This document shows positions 32,944-44,600 of a stretch of 64,000 nucleotides of DNA, piece after piece. The DNA is taken from contig NC_057385.1 in NCBI RefSeq assembly GCF_016906535.1, forward strand, positions 2,542,001 to 2,606,000, read 5' to 3'. A program made the translations under genes and the position numbers. This stretch comes from Rhizoctonia solani. Taxonomy: Eukaryota; Basidiomycota; Agaricomycetes; Cantharellales; Ceratobasidiaceae. The notes beneath the pieces were generated by a model, which saw only the letters and a program-made list of their open reading frames with translations, made no database searches and was not told where the DNA came from. The stretch's first letter is position 1; every line of letters begins with the position of its first letter.

Positions 32944-35900
32944 ATGTCTGCAGGCAGTAACAAACCGAATCGCCTGGCATTTCTGACACAAACCGCACCC
33001 GCATCATATGTCGCAGGTCTTGGTAGAGGGTATGTTGGTGCATTAATTAACGAATGCCAATAGAAGGCTCACTGGCACGTTCGCTTACAGTGCCTCTGGA
33101 TTCACCACCCGATCTGATATTGGTCCCGCTCGTGAAGGACCTTCTGCAGAGGCTGTTGCGTGAGTGTACTCATATATTACGATACTTCGGTTGTTTAATT
33201 TGCTGTACAGAGAGGCACAGGCTCGACGGGGAGAGGAGGTTGAGATCGACCCAGAGGCCCTGCAGGATCCAGACAACGAGACTGGCCTATTCGCAGGAAC
33301 AGTGTACGAGGCAGACGATGAGGAAGCAGACCGAATCTACGATGCTGTGGATAGTAAGATGGAAGAGCGAAGAAAAGCACGCAAGTAAGCATCGTTGTGT
33401 TGTTCTGGACTGTGTGGCACTGAACTCCGGCTGAGACCTTGTGCCTATTTCCTCTCTTTTTGATTGTTGCATTGCGCACATAATTTCTATCTAGGGAAGC
33501 CCGAGAAAAGGACGAACAGGAGCAATTCCGCGCCTCAAGACCGAAGCTTCAGCAGCAGTTTGCCGACCTCAAACGTGGCCTTGCTACTGTTTCCGATGCA
33601 GAATGGGAGTCCCTGCCCGAGGTTGGAAACTTGACTGGAAAAAAGCGCAAGCGAGATCCCAGGATGTACGCAGTTCCCGACACCATTCTGGTTGGGGACA
33701 GAGACAAAATTGATTACGAAAATTCATTGGATACGCGTCAACAAGAGAATGGTGGATTCCTCAGCGAGGTTGGTGATGGAGGAGGAGCTCTTACCAACCT
33801 GGTGGCAATTGGCCAGGCGCGAGACAAAGTACTCGGTTTGAAGCTCGACCAGATTGCAGGGAGCAGCTCTACTGTCGATCCCAAAGGCTATCTTACCGAT
33901 CTGAACAGCGTTATTCAAAAGACCGAGGCCGAGATTGGGTGAGTGCTGGAGGTCCCTTCTGGTTCTGACTATCTAATACGGGAGGTAGTGACATCAAGCG
34001 TGCTCGTATGTTGTTCGATTCGCTTGTCAAGTCGAACCCAAAGCACGCTCCCGGTTGGATTGCCGCGGCTTGTGTCGAAGAACATGCCGGCCGTATGGTT
34101 GCCGCGCGCAAGCTTATTCGGGAGGGAACAGAGAACTGCCCGAAGAGTGAGGATGTATGGCTGGAGGCAGCCCGTCTGCACGTGAGTACTGATCCATACC
34201 GACTGCTCCAGTACCCTAACGCCCCACACCCAGCAAAAAGAAGATGCCAAGATTATATTGGCCAATGCTGTTCAGCATATTCCTCAGAGTGTCAAGATAT
34301 GGCTCGCTGCCGCTGAATTAGAGGCAGATCCTCAAGCTAAAAAACGAGTGATGCGAAAAGGCATGTTTATATTATTCGACATCGAAAGTGTATTGACATG
34401 TACCTCATTAGCTGTCACCCATATCCCCAACTCGGTTCGCCTCTGGAAGGAGAACGTCAACCTTGAAGATTCGCCCGCCGAAGCACGAATCTTGCTTGCC
34501 CGAGCAACAGAGCTTATTCCTACCTCGGTTGAACTCTGGCTTGCGCTTGCTCGGCTCGAAACTCCCGAACGTGCCAAAAAGGTCATTAACCAAGCACGCA
34601 AAAAAGTGCCTACCTCGCACGAGATTTGGATTGCTGCAGGTCGTTTGATCGAAGAACAGGCCCGAGTAGGCGCCAATGAGGATGGGACCGACAAGACAGA
34701 TGCACAACGTGCTGCCGAGCTGGAGAAAGTTGACCAAACCCTGGCCATGGCTGTTCCCCAGTTGCGAAAACATGGCGCGATGCTCACTCGTGACCAATGG
34801 CTTGCGGAAGCGGAAAAGTGTGAAGCTGAGGGAAGTCTACGTACGGCCGAGGCGATCGTCAAGGCTTCAGTCGCAATGGAAGTAGAAGAGGAAGATAGAT
34901 TCGATACTTGGGTCGCGGATGCTGAAAGCGCATTGACTCGAGGCAAGGTTGTGGTTGCCCGAGCTGTATTAGCATATGCTCTACGTGTATTGCCGGACCG
35001 GAGAGAGTTGTGGCGCAAGGCGGCGGATCTCGAAAAGGCCTACGGAGACCGGTACGTCTGAACCCTGCTTATTTAGCCCTGTGCTCATCGGTGTGCCACA
35101 GAGCCTCCCTGGATGCTATACTATCCCAAGCTGTCAAGTTCTGCCCACAAGCCGAGGTTCTTTGGTTGATGTCCGCCAAGGAAAAGTGGCTCGCAGGAGA
35201 CGTTATGGCAGCCCGAAGCACTCTCGAACAAGCATTCGTAGCCAATCCAGAAAGCGAGGCGATTTGGCTGGCGGCTGTCAAACTCGAAGCTGAAAACGGC
35301 GAAATGGCGGTGGCGCGCGAACTGCTTATTCGTGCACGTACAGTTGCTGACACTGAGCGGGTAGGCAAAATATTTAACATCAGCCTTCTAAATAACTGAT
35401 CTCAAATTCCTTGATATTCAACTTAGATTTGGATGAAATGTGCTGTATTTGAGCGGCAACAAGGGCAGCACGGTCAAGCGCTGGAAACACTGACAACAGC
35501 ATTACAAAAGTATCCCACGTTTGACAAGCTACATATGATCAAGGCACAAATTTACGAAGACCTGGGGCAAATTGGAGAAGCCCGTACAACTTACTCCAAG
35601 GCCCTCAAAGCGTGTCCAAAGAGCATCACCCTATGGACCCTTGCCTCTCGGCTGGAAGAGCGGGACAACAAAGCGATCAAGGCTCGATCGCTCTTGGAGA
35701 AGGCGCGGTTGGTGAATCCCAAGGAGGATATACTATGGGCCGAGTCTGCAGGAGTCGAAGAACGAAGTACTGGAGCGGCCCAGGCCAAAGTTATTCTTGC
35801 TCGCGGTACGTATCAACGTCTCCTATTTTGAATTCCAAATAACCGCATATTGACATTGATTGATCCCTGATACAACAGGTCTCCAAGAGTGCCCTACCTC

Positions 35901-36342
35901 TGGTCTTCTCTGGTCGTTGGCAATTTGGCTCGAACCTCGGGCGACGCGCAAGGCGCGTTCGGTCGATGCGCTCAAGAAATCATCTGACGACCCTATAATC
36001 ATATGCACCGTTGCACGCTTGTTCTGGGCCGAGGGTAAGATTGAAAAAGCACGTCAATGGTTCCAACGAGCAATTGCGACGGACAAGGATCTTGGCGAGA
36101 TTTGGGCGTGGTGGCTAAAGTTTGAGAGACAACATGGAACAAAGGTAATGCACCCAGCGCTAGGAGTCGAAGGGGAGTTGCTAATGTTGTACAAACAGGA
36201 ACACCAACAAGTTGTGATTGATGGATGCGTGACGGCAGAACCTCATCATTCGCAGGCATGGCAAGTCGTCGCGAAGGATCTAAAGAATACAGGCAAGGGA
36301 ACGAAAGAAATACTGGAGCTGGTTACCGCGAAACTGCCGTAG
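32944..36342 (+). CDS. prp6: Pre-mRNA splicing factor PRP6 (U4/U6.U5 tri-snRNP), 926 aa
   Basis: Exons are 32944..33029, 33091..33159, 33211..33384, 33495..33938, 33989..34181, 34234..34360, 34412..35051, 35102..35360, 35427..35805, 35879..36144 and 36199..36342, total 2781 nt with an intact frame. The N-terminal PRP1 region has [40 protein letters not shown] and [20 protein letters not shown]. The rest is a long solenoid of HAT/TPR-like repeats: [88 protein letters not shown]6 bridges U5 and U4/U6 in the spliceosome. The intron at 34361..34411 starts GC; only that donor gives [12 protein letters not shown]. Confidence 0.95.
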
Positions 36343-36614
36343 AGGGATCGTAATGGTGAATGTATCTTGCACGTTGTATACTATAGTACAGTAGAGTGTT
36401 ATCTACGTAACATAGCAAAAGGCAAAAGGGTGTTTGACAACTTCTTGAAATGGCCAGATCTTGAACGTAAACGTAGGGAAGGTGGTTTTATAGCCGTGAC
36501 CACGTGGTAATTGCCGTTTGGAGGGCGTGACAACGGAAACAACCGTTTCTCTTATAGAGCCACAGGCGTCTCGTCCTCCCCATACTTACATTACTCGCAA
36601 CCCGTGTTTACATT

Positions 36615-37392
36615 ATGTCCCCCAACGAAACAAACACAGCAAATGGAACTCCGCTCTATTTATGCCAACCGTTCGTACGCGCTGCGCTCGTGACTGGCAA
36701 GTTCAAGACCATTGTTGCCCTGCCTAAGTATGCCTTGTCTCTCCTCATTCCCGATCGTGTTTTTTGATATCACCTTTGTTTTTTTTCGCGTCAGATATGT
36801 GGATATCAACGAGTGGGTCGCGGTCAATATCTTCGACTTTTATCAGAACCTGAACTTGTTTTGCGCGGTGATCTCCGAGGTGTGCTCCACCCACACTTGC
36901 ACTTCTATGACCGCTGGGCCCAAGTAAGCCTATATTACTCCTCCCTTTGATTTGTTGTATTAAAATGGAGGAATTATTAGCCTCTCCTACGAATGGACGG
37001 ACCGTAATCGACGCGCGGTCTCGCTTCCCGCGCCTACTTACATTGACTACGTGATGACATGGGTGCAGAACTGCCTCGACGACGAAACGACGTTTCCCAC
37101 GCGTAGTGGAAGTGAATTCCCGCCCGCCGCGTCTTCTTCCTTTGCTGCGTGCTGCAAGGCTATCTTTATGCAGCTTTTCCGCGTGTTTGCGCATATATAT
37201 CACGCTCATTTTACGGATCTGCTTCACTTGCACTCTGAAGGCCACTTTAACTCTCTTTTCGCCCACTTTCTCGTGTTTGGACAGCAATACCGTTTGCTAG
37301 AAGTCAAGGACATTGTTGGCGATCGAGGAAAGGAGGCTGGAGTTGGTGCTCTCTGGGAACGCTGGCGACAGATGGGTATCTTGGATGCTTAA
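36615..37392 (+). CDS. MOB kinase activator family protein, 217 aa
   Basis: Exons are 36615..36727, 36795..36923 and 36981..37392, total 654 nt with an intact frame. The Mob1/phocein fold is clear: VDINEWVAVNIFDFYQNLNL, CAVISEVCSTHTCTSMTAGP, YIDYVMTWVQNCLDDETTFP, then FRVFAHIYHAHFTDLLHL and HFNSLFAHFLVFGQQYRLLE. The Cys pair in CSTHTC and the His pair in HIYHAH are the family's zinc ligands. MOB proteins activate NDR/LATS-class kinases in mitotic-exit and morphogenesis networks. The segment FPPAASSSFAACCKAIFMQL sits where family members show a short loop. Which MOB class (MOB1 or MOB2) it belongs to I cannot settle; the zinc site and LDDETTFP favour MOB1. Confidence 0.88.
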
Positions 37393-37820
37393 CAATCCAC
37401 TACTTTCCTTGCTTTCGACTAATAATCGCGGAATTTTCTTGTACATTTATTTCGATAGGGTTCACAAATACAACACAGGCGTAATACACCCAATGCTAAT
37501 TGGAATAGTCAAAACAACTTCGTTTCTGATATAGTAAGATACATCTGCCCGAGGGGCGTCCTGGTACAACGAAAACAGCGTGACGATAAAACCCAAATAC
37601 ACATGAGATCACATAGGGTCATGAAACGAAAACAATTCTATATAGCGTGCAATGGAAATGGAGACATGTATATACGAGCGATGCTCAGATTGTGTGAATG
37701 ATGGTTTGTGTTTGTGATTTGACCGTGATACGAAAGTGAAAAGCAGATGATATGAAAAAATAGGAATAAACGTCAAGAATGCATTTAGTGCATGTGCGCA
37801 CTTGGTTTTGAAGGCGAGGA
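37393..37820. other. Convergent intergenic spacer
   Basis: 428 bases between the converging MOB and 1,222-residue protein genes. AT-rich; nothing recognisable. Confidence 0.5.
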
Positions 37821-40800
37821 TTAAACAGTGGAGAGTAATTGCATACTGTGACGCATGCGCTGCACGGTCGTGACAATCTCTTCGTCCTCGTCGTCGGAAG
37901 GTTCTTGTTCTTCCATGTTTTCTTGTCTCGCATTGCCCACAGTAACTTGTGAAGATAGACCCGACGAGGAACCATGGAGGCCCTTGACGGGTGTACCGGC
38001 GCGAGATGCAAATCGTGAACCAGGGAAATAGCCGCCCATAGGATGGGGGAATGCGTCAATTAGTGGAGATGCTTCGTCGCCAGCCTCTTCCATGGAGAGT
38101 TCCCCGGGAGAAACGGCAATATTTGAGAATTTGGAGGCGGGTACCACTTGACCGTAGTCTTCCTCAGGTTCTTCCTCTTCCTCCGGGACAGCTAGTACCG
38201 GTGGATCCCTTAGGTTCATCCGTGATCCTGAGCGTGACATTGAAAGGGCCTCTGAAGGCATAATCACGGACCCAGGGACAATCCCATTCCAAGGCTCGGA
38301 TGACGAGCGACGCGAGTCATATTCAGCGACGCCGCCTAGCGCAAGGCCAAGGCCCATGCTAGAGCCAGATCCGCTCAAGGAGCTTGAGCGCCCCAAGGAC
38401 CCGGACCGACGCAAACGTAACCGATGACCAGTACCAGGACTGTATCGCGCGTATGGGAGATCTTCAAAAACACGACGAGGGGAGGCGTCTTCATCATCAT
38501 CAGCCGCGTTGAGCGCAGCAGCCAATCGCGCAGCACTAGCCGTCCGTAACAAAACGCTGGACGCGTCTGTCGAGCGTGAAGTGCGCCTTGAAGGCCCAAG
38601 GGGAACTGCCAAGTACGGGCTGCCTGGCGTACGTAAAGCGAATTGTGCCGAAATAGGCGATCCATTAGGCAAAGCGGGAGATCCTCGAGAAAGAGAAGGT
38701 GTGCCCATAATAGGCGAGGCCGTCATGGGTACGTCAAATAAACTTGTCGAAGACATTTGAGGGGGCATTGGGGAAGGTGCAGTATCAATCTCAGGACTAG
38801 GGCGAACACTAGCGATCGAAGGCGAAACCGGGAACTGCGACGCGGATGCACGATGTGCATGATAGTCAATCGTGGGAGGCGCAAGGTGTTCCAGTCGGGC
38901 AGGCGCAGTGCCAACCTTGGAGCCCGAGGTATCCGAGCCTGGGTTCATCAAGTTGGCTGTAGATGGTGGCCGGGAGATCCCTGCGATCCGTAGGACCGGT
39001 TCGAAAGCCGGCTTGTCCTTTGTAGCCGGAAACGCGAATCCACCAGCGTCGCCTCTGAACTGCACGCCAGGCGCCATCCCATCGTTGTCAAGGGAGTCAT
39101 CGGCGTCGCGAACCATAACGGTTTGCTCCCAAAAGCCGTCTTCCATGGCGAGAACGCTGTCTAGAGCTGCAAGGCTCGACTGGCGGCGACTTCGGCGAGC
39201 ATGGCATAGCTGTAGTCCTATATGTTCCGTATCGCTCCCGTCGCCGGCAAGGCTCGATTTGCGAGGCGGTGGAACAATAGTACGCACGCTGCTCGTTGCT
39301 GGTGACCGTGCCCGAAGAATCCCAGACACGTGAGAATACGATTCAGCCTCGTCTGGGTTTGCCGGCCAAGAGTATACACTCGAGCTCGAGAGTGGGGCTG
39401 TAGTCAAAGCAACATCGTGGTCTGTGAGATTTGTTGCCACAGGCCAAAAGATAAAGAGCAAAAACTTACCGGAGCTACTGGACCACGATACATCGGTCGC
39501 ACTGCTTCCACTACTCTCTGCAGACTCTTGACGGCGATGCAGCCCCATTCCAAGTTCATCCATACTTAATTGGCGAGACAGCCTGTTCGAGGTAGCCGAT
39601 CCTGTATTCCACCCCAAAGCGTCAAACACCGCGCCAAAACTTTGCCAGGTGCCAGGGTCTTGCCCAACAGCCGGACGCGGCGAGCTGACCTGAGAAGGAG
39701 AAACCGGAGGGGTGGGAGGTGGTGGATGCATCCGTGCGCGACGCGGAACCTTCTGTCCAAGTGGGATTGCGTTGGGAGGAGAGGGAGTTGACGAAGTTCG
39801 CTGACGAAGCGGAAGATTTGGACGTCGGGGAGTGGAGGTGGCTCGGGCACGGGTGCACAGCTGACGGTTCTTGTGCAGGGGTTCAGATGAAATTGCCGCA
39901 TCCGCGAATGGATATTGGATTGCCGCGTCTCGCGCAGTGTTAAGCTCAGGTGCAGTATCCACGCGCTTAAGTGATGCGGCTGCCGACGCTGGCGGTTCAA
40001 CCTCTCCGGCGAGTACATCCAAGTCAGGATCAACTACCATAGAGAAGATCTTCGCTCTTGGTAAGCAGTCGAGAGTCTGCAGCCGACGCGGAATACGTCT
40101 TTGGGGTGACGTAGTAGGCCGGGATGCAGTAACCGGGAAACGCCCAGGAGTATTACCAAAAGATGGATGGGATGCGGGTGATGTTGCCGAGCGCGGTGGG
40201 GTGATCTGAGAGTCTGAATCGGCCTGTTGGGTGTGGCTAGGCATGGAAGGAGATGCAGGGGGGATGGACGAGGTTGGGGTTCCCGACTCGGAGGTGAGGT
40301 CAAAGGAAGGCATGGGAGACGGAAGATCCAAGCTCAAACCGGGAGAATGTAGGGCGGGCGCTAGGGCTGCGGATTCTGTGGCGATTGCCGTAGACCCCGA
40401 CGATTCTGCACGATGCTCAATTGGCGTTTCGGGAACTGCCTTGGATGATCCCACAGTGGAGAACAGTGCAGGGGAGTCCTCGGGGGTTGATGGAAGAGGC
40501 TTCTCCGACAAATGATTACCAGCACCTTCGCATACCCGAGCGTTAGACTGAGCACGAGACCTAGTGGAGAGAGTGCGCCCAGCTGGACCAACTCCAGCAA
40601 AGCAGACGCTAGATTTGCGTGAAGGCATACCAGAAGGGGTCACAGAGATGGGAGCATAAGTGACAAAGGGGCTGAAGTCCTCGGTTTCGGCAATCGAAAT
40701 TAAATCACTGGAAGGAGGCTCGTAGAAATTAGACGTATCGGTAGGCGCGATGGATAAATCCTTGGCTGAGGATGAAACAGGATGATCTGCAAATGGGTTG

Positions 40801-41609
40801 TGCCAAGCTATGCCAGAAGCAGGACCAAGCATAGTAGCTGACAAGGCTCGTGAGAGCTGGTCGGCGTCAAGTCGGTTGTCGGGCGCATGGTGCTCCACTT
40901 GGACATTCACCGCGATATGTACGTGGACCGCCGCAGGAGTCGGGACGTGCTCTTCCCCATCGGACCCAACCTGGCGCTCTATATGCGTCTCCACGTGACA
41001 ATCTTCCTCGAACTCTAGTAGTGGACGCGCCTTGGAGTGAGTGCGAGAATGAGACCTGGACTGATCTCGCTCTTCGCTAGCTCGCTCCATGCGCTCCCGT
41101 TTGGCAGTGACGCGACGATAATGACTGCTCATCTCGATCGGGAGGGGTATGCTATCGACAGACATGAAGGATGAAACCGCGGACAGAGGAGTAGAGACGG
41201 TGGGAGGTGTTGCAACAGCATCTGGTCGGATGAATAATCCAGCGAGGGACTCTCGGAGCGGTACTTGGGGGAAGAGCGGGGTGGCGGGGGCAGTTGTAAT
41301 AGGCGTAGGCGCAAGAGAGTTGGAACGGGAGCGGGCAGTAAGCGCATGAAAGGCATCGAGCCGCGCACACGCTTCGGAGCAATAGAGCGGCTCGTCAGTG
41401 TCGGCGTCATCGCCACGAGTAGTCCGACCGCATAGGCAAGTGTTGGGGAGAGGTGAGGGAGGAGGGGGAATGTGTGCAGTCGTCGGCTCGATCACAAAAT
41501 CCGCAAGTGTGTCCAGATCCGAGTCATACTCAGGAGCGTTGTCGAAGAGAGCTAAAGAGACGTCAGCACAAGTCCATGTACGTATTCATATTCACTCACG
41601 GTTGGACAT
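37821..41609 (-). CDS. Uncharacterised 1,222-aa low-complexity protein with an N-terminal Cys motif
   Basis: Exons are 41609..41600 (10 nt), 41551..39470 and 39397..37821, total 3669 nt with an intact frame. The 72-nt second intron is divisible by three and open, so it looks like coding sequence in a simple translation; GTAAGT...CTACAG and the SSSG|APLSSSS join support removal. Near the N-terminus CLCGRTTRG...LYCSEACARLDAF has four spaced Cys (CxC and CxxxC), suggesting a small zinc-binding site. The rest is Ser/Pro/Ala-rich and probably disordered, with SRSRS, RRxSS and SPxR patches that could be kinase sites. It ends in an acidic stretch (EEQEPSDDEDEEIV). I recognise no family; it resembles other basidiomycete-only regulators or scaffolds only in composition. 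Confidence 0.75.
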
Positions 41610-44600
41610 GACGACTTCGGCACACGCGAGAGGGGACGGTGAGAGGCTGCGCTGATGTTCGCCGTTAATATTTATCGTTCGGATTTTGCTGGGTCTCATC
41701 AGGCCAGGCCCCTGAAATCCGCACTACCGGGTCGCCTTGAGCTATACCATTTCCGTCCACTGTTAACTCTCGACCGCCCCTTAAATTTACGTCCTGAACC
41801 CGCCCCCGCTCATCAGGCAGGGAAGTCCACACCCTGTCACATCGTCACGATAATCCCGACGCAGTAACCACCGACCCCCCGCTCAGCATGTGCAGCTGAC
41901 TAGCAGACCAGCAGATCCAGCAGCTCTTTTGACCAGCATTGCGAGCTGCGTATAAGTCATCACGTGCAATTGCAAACGTGGAGCCATCAAGCTGAAACCA
42001 GACGGCAAAACGCAGCAGAACTGTCGCAAGAAAGCAAATGAATAGCATGAACGGAATGCAGTAGTTAGGCTATGCGGTCTGCGCAAGCGAGCATGAAATA
42101 AATTTGGACATCAGCTGTTAAATTGGGGCCGGAAATTGGTTCGGCGTTAAGCCGGAGGTCCAACATTACCAGCGATCATCCATGCCGCTGCCGAACGTCC
42201 ACCAGCGAGTGTATGTAACGACAAGCGGTGCAAATGGTAATTAATTTGGGATATTCCCAAAAGGCACACGACAGGAATTGTCTCCGAGACAAATGCACAA
42301 GATAAAACATCATCCCAACAAACTTCGTCGATACTGTTCACCCGTAATATCGACGCGTTCTGATGCAGTCTCCCCGACCATGGGTCAAGTATACCAATAT
42401 ATGGCCAATTTGCCGACGCGAATACATACCTCACATGTGCAGGCCCGATATCTTCCCAGCATTCTCTCCATTCTCCTAATATGAGCTCCATCCTGATTCC
42501 AGAACCCCCCCTGCACATGCACTCAGGAACATCAGACGTTTGTCAAATTCTTTCCTCCGTGTCCGTCGGTCAGGCTCCCCCCAGTGATATTAGAGTTCAA
42601 TTATTAATTTGGGAGTAATTGTTCTCACCAAAAGGCGCTCACATCATCGCGTCGCAGTCGACCCAGCCCTAGGACAGTCTTCCTAGCATTCATTCAGTTC
42701 TCTACCAATAGCCATACTCAACAAAAGATGCCCAGTCGGATCTGTGCAATACCTGGTTCTGCAAGGTTCTACTCGCATCGATACGTTATACGGTAAAGCG
42801 CTGGATCGAGGGAATCGAGCAAGTCCATTAACTCCAATCCAGTGTGCGCCATATCAGAAAGTTTCAGCTAGTGGTTGACGTTTGTTAACTCTTTAGGCTT
42901 TTAATACCACCCCCTACACCCTAAGAATGCGCATGAACCGAGATCTAGTGATAATCGACAGAACCATTCAAACGGCGATCATATACTAGCTGGTGTATCG
43001 GATTTTAATTCAGTCCAGAAGTAAGATGTGTTTAAACGAGAGTAGATAGAATAACAGGCTATTGCGAGACTTAATGTGCCAGACTGTGCCAAGCTCCAGT
43101 GGTGGCTCGTCTCACGCATGTCGTGACGTCTGTCACCGGGCGCTCGGAATGACTAATCGGTTCTCACGGTGGATCTATTTGATATCCCTTGCAATTTCAG
43201 CTTCCAGTACTGGGCCCCGCACAGGAGAGATGAGAGCCTCGAATAGTGGGGAGAGAGTGTGCCATCCATCAATGTTGAATAGAAGGCAAGATAACACGAA
43301 TCTGGAGAGGACGTTGTGCATTCGTTCCGCGCCGTACCAACCCCAACAAAGTTTCTTTCCCGTCCGAGTTCACACAGCTTTTGATTAAAGTGAGCTCCAT
43401 CCGAGCCTCGAGGCAGACTATTCTCATTCTATCGGCTATTATCACGATCGACGTATAACATCAACGGGTCTATCAGCAGGCTGATTTTAGCTCGTAAAGT
43501 CCTCAAATCGCTGTCTTCAATTTGCGCCGTGGACGAGCAGCTACCCAACCTCCTCTCCAATTCAATTTTCCGACTTGCTTAAGCGCAAGACTTCCGCCGA
43601 GCCGGAAACATTGCAATAGTTACATATAGGTCGGCTCGGTATCAATTGGACCGATCTCTATGAACCGAAGTCCTTCTGAACCTCTGGGGGAACAACTGGG
43701 AACCCTCTCCCGTATGCGGTCTCCGATTACGATAACCCTCACTACTCTTGGACGGCGCTGCTTTCGACGGCATCACCTTTATGCGGTCATTACTCTTGAA
43801 CGTCCCTGCTCCCCCAAAGTTTAAAATAGCAGGGAACGAATGGCTTCGCGCCTTGAGTCCTCACCCCGGGGCGGGGTGTGCTTGATTTTGCTTGCGCCCT
43901 TCACGTGATTTAGGCAAAGCACACAAGCCCAAGTAATGTGACATGCTGTTGTCACAGACTTCAGAGTGGCGGGAGATCCAGTGGGAAGGTAACCCCCAGC
44001 AGTCTAACGGAGTGGCGTGAACCCGCGCGCTCTCAAAAAGATCGTCGGTCTCGAACAAAGTCGCCGCATGTTGTGTTGTATTCACAACGAGCGGCGGAGA
44101 AGAAAAGGGTAAATAGTTACCTAATTCCTATGGATCGAAGTGTCATATAACTGGTGAATATCAATGGTATATCACCTCAGCGAGCAATGAACATCACGAT
44201 CTTACCTCGAGGCGCTGTAATATCACCATCTGTGCCTTCATCGGCAGTTACGTCGACTTTGATTCCCGACATGGCGCTAGTCTGCACAAAGCATGGATCT
44301 TGCTGAGCGTAAAACGAGGCAGATTACACTAGACGTCCACGTGTACTTGACCGAAAGTATCATTTAGGCTCCCGCCTTTGACATTTTAACGCAGCTCGAG
44401 CCTAAGTGCCAATCACCACGAGTGACCCGGTCTCGTCCTTCGCTAGAAATGTTCTAGTACCCCAACCACCCAAGGGATGAATTGGAGCGTTGGACTCGAA
44501 TTCGGCATGTCACCTGGCCATAAGTTCGCCGCCGTCGGCAATGGGTCTATCGAGTTTTTCTGATAAAGTTTGCTGGATTAGACGAGTTTGACAGTTTAGT

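Noticed and set aside
34332..35018. 228-codon open frame on the minus strand inside PRP6
   Set aside because: Antisense of HAT-repeat coding sequence on the plus strand, which is fully supported by splicing and motifs.
42147..42518. Minus-strand frame MELILGEWRECWEDIGPAH as a gene
   Set aside because: A donor follows, but no matching acceptor exon with coding character was found; left as part of the gene-poor region.
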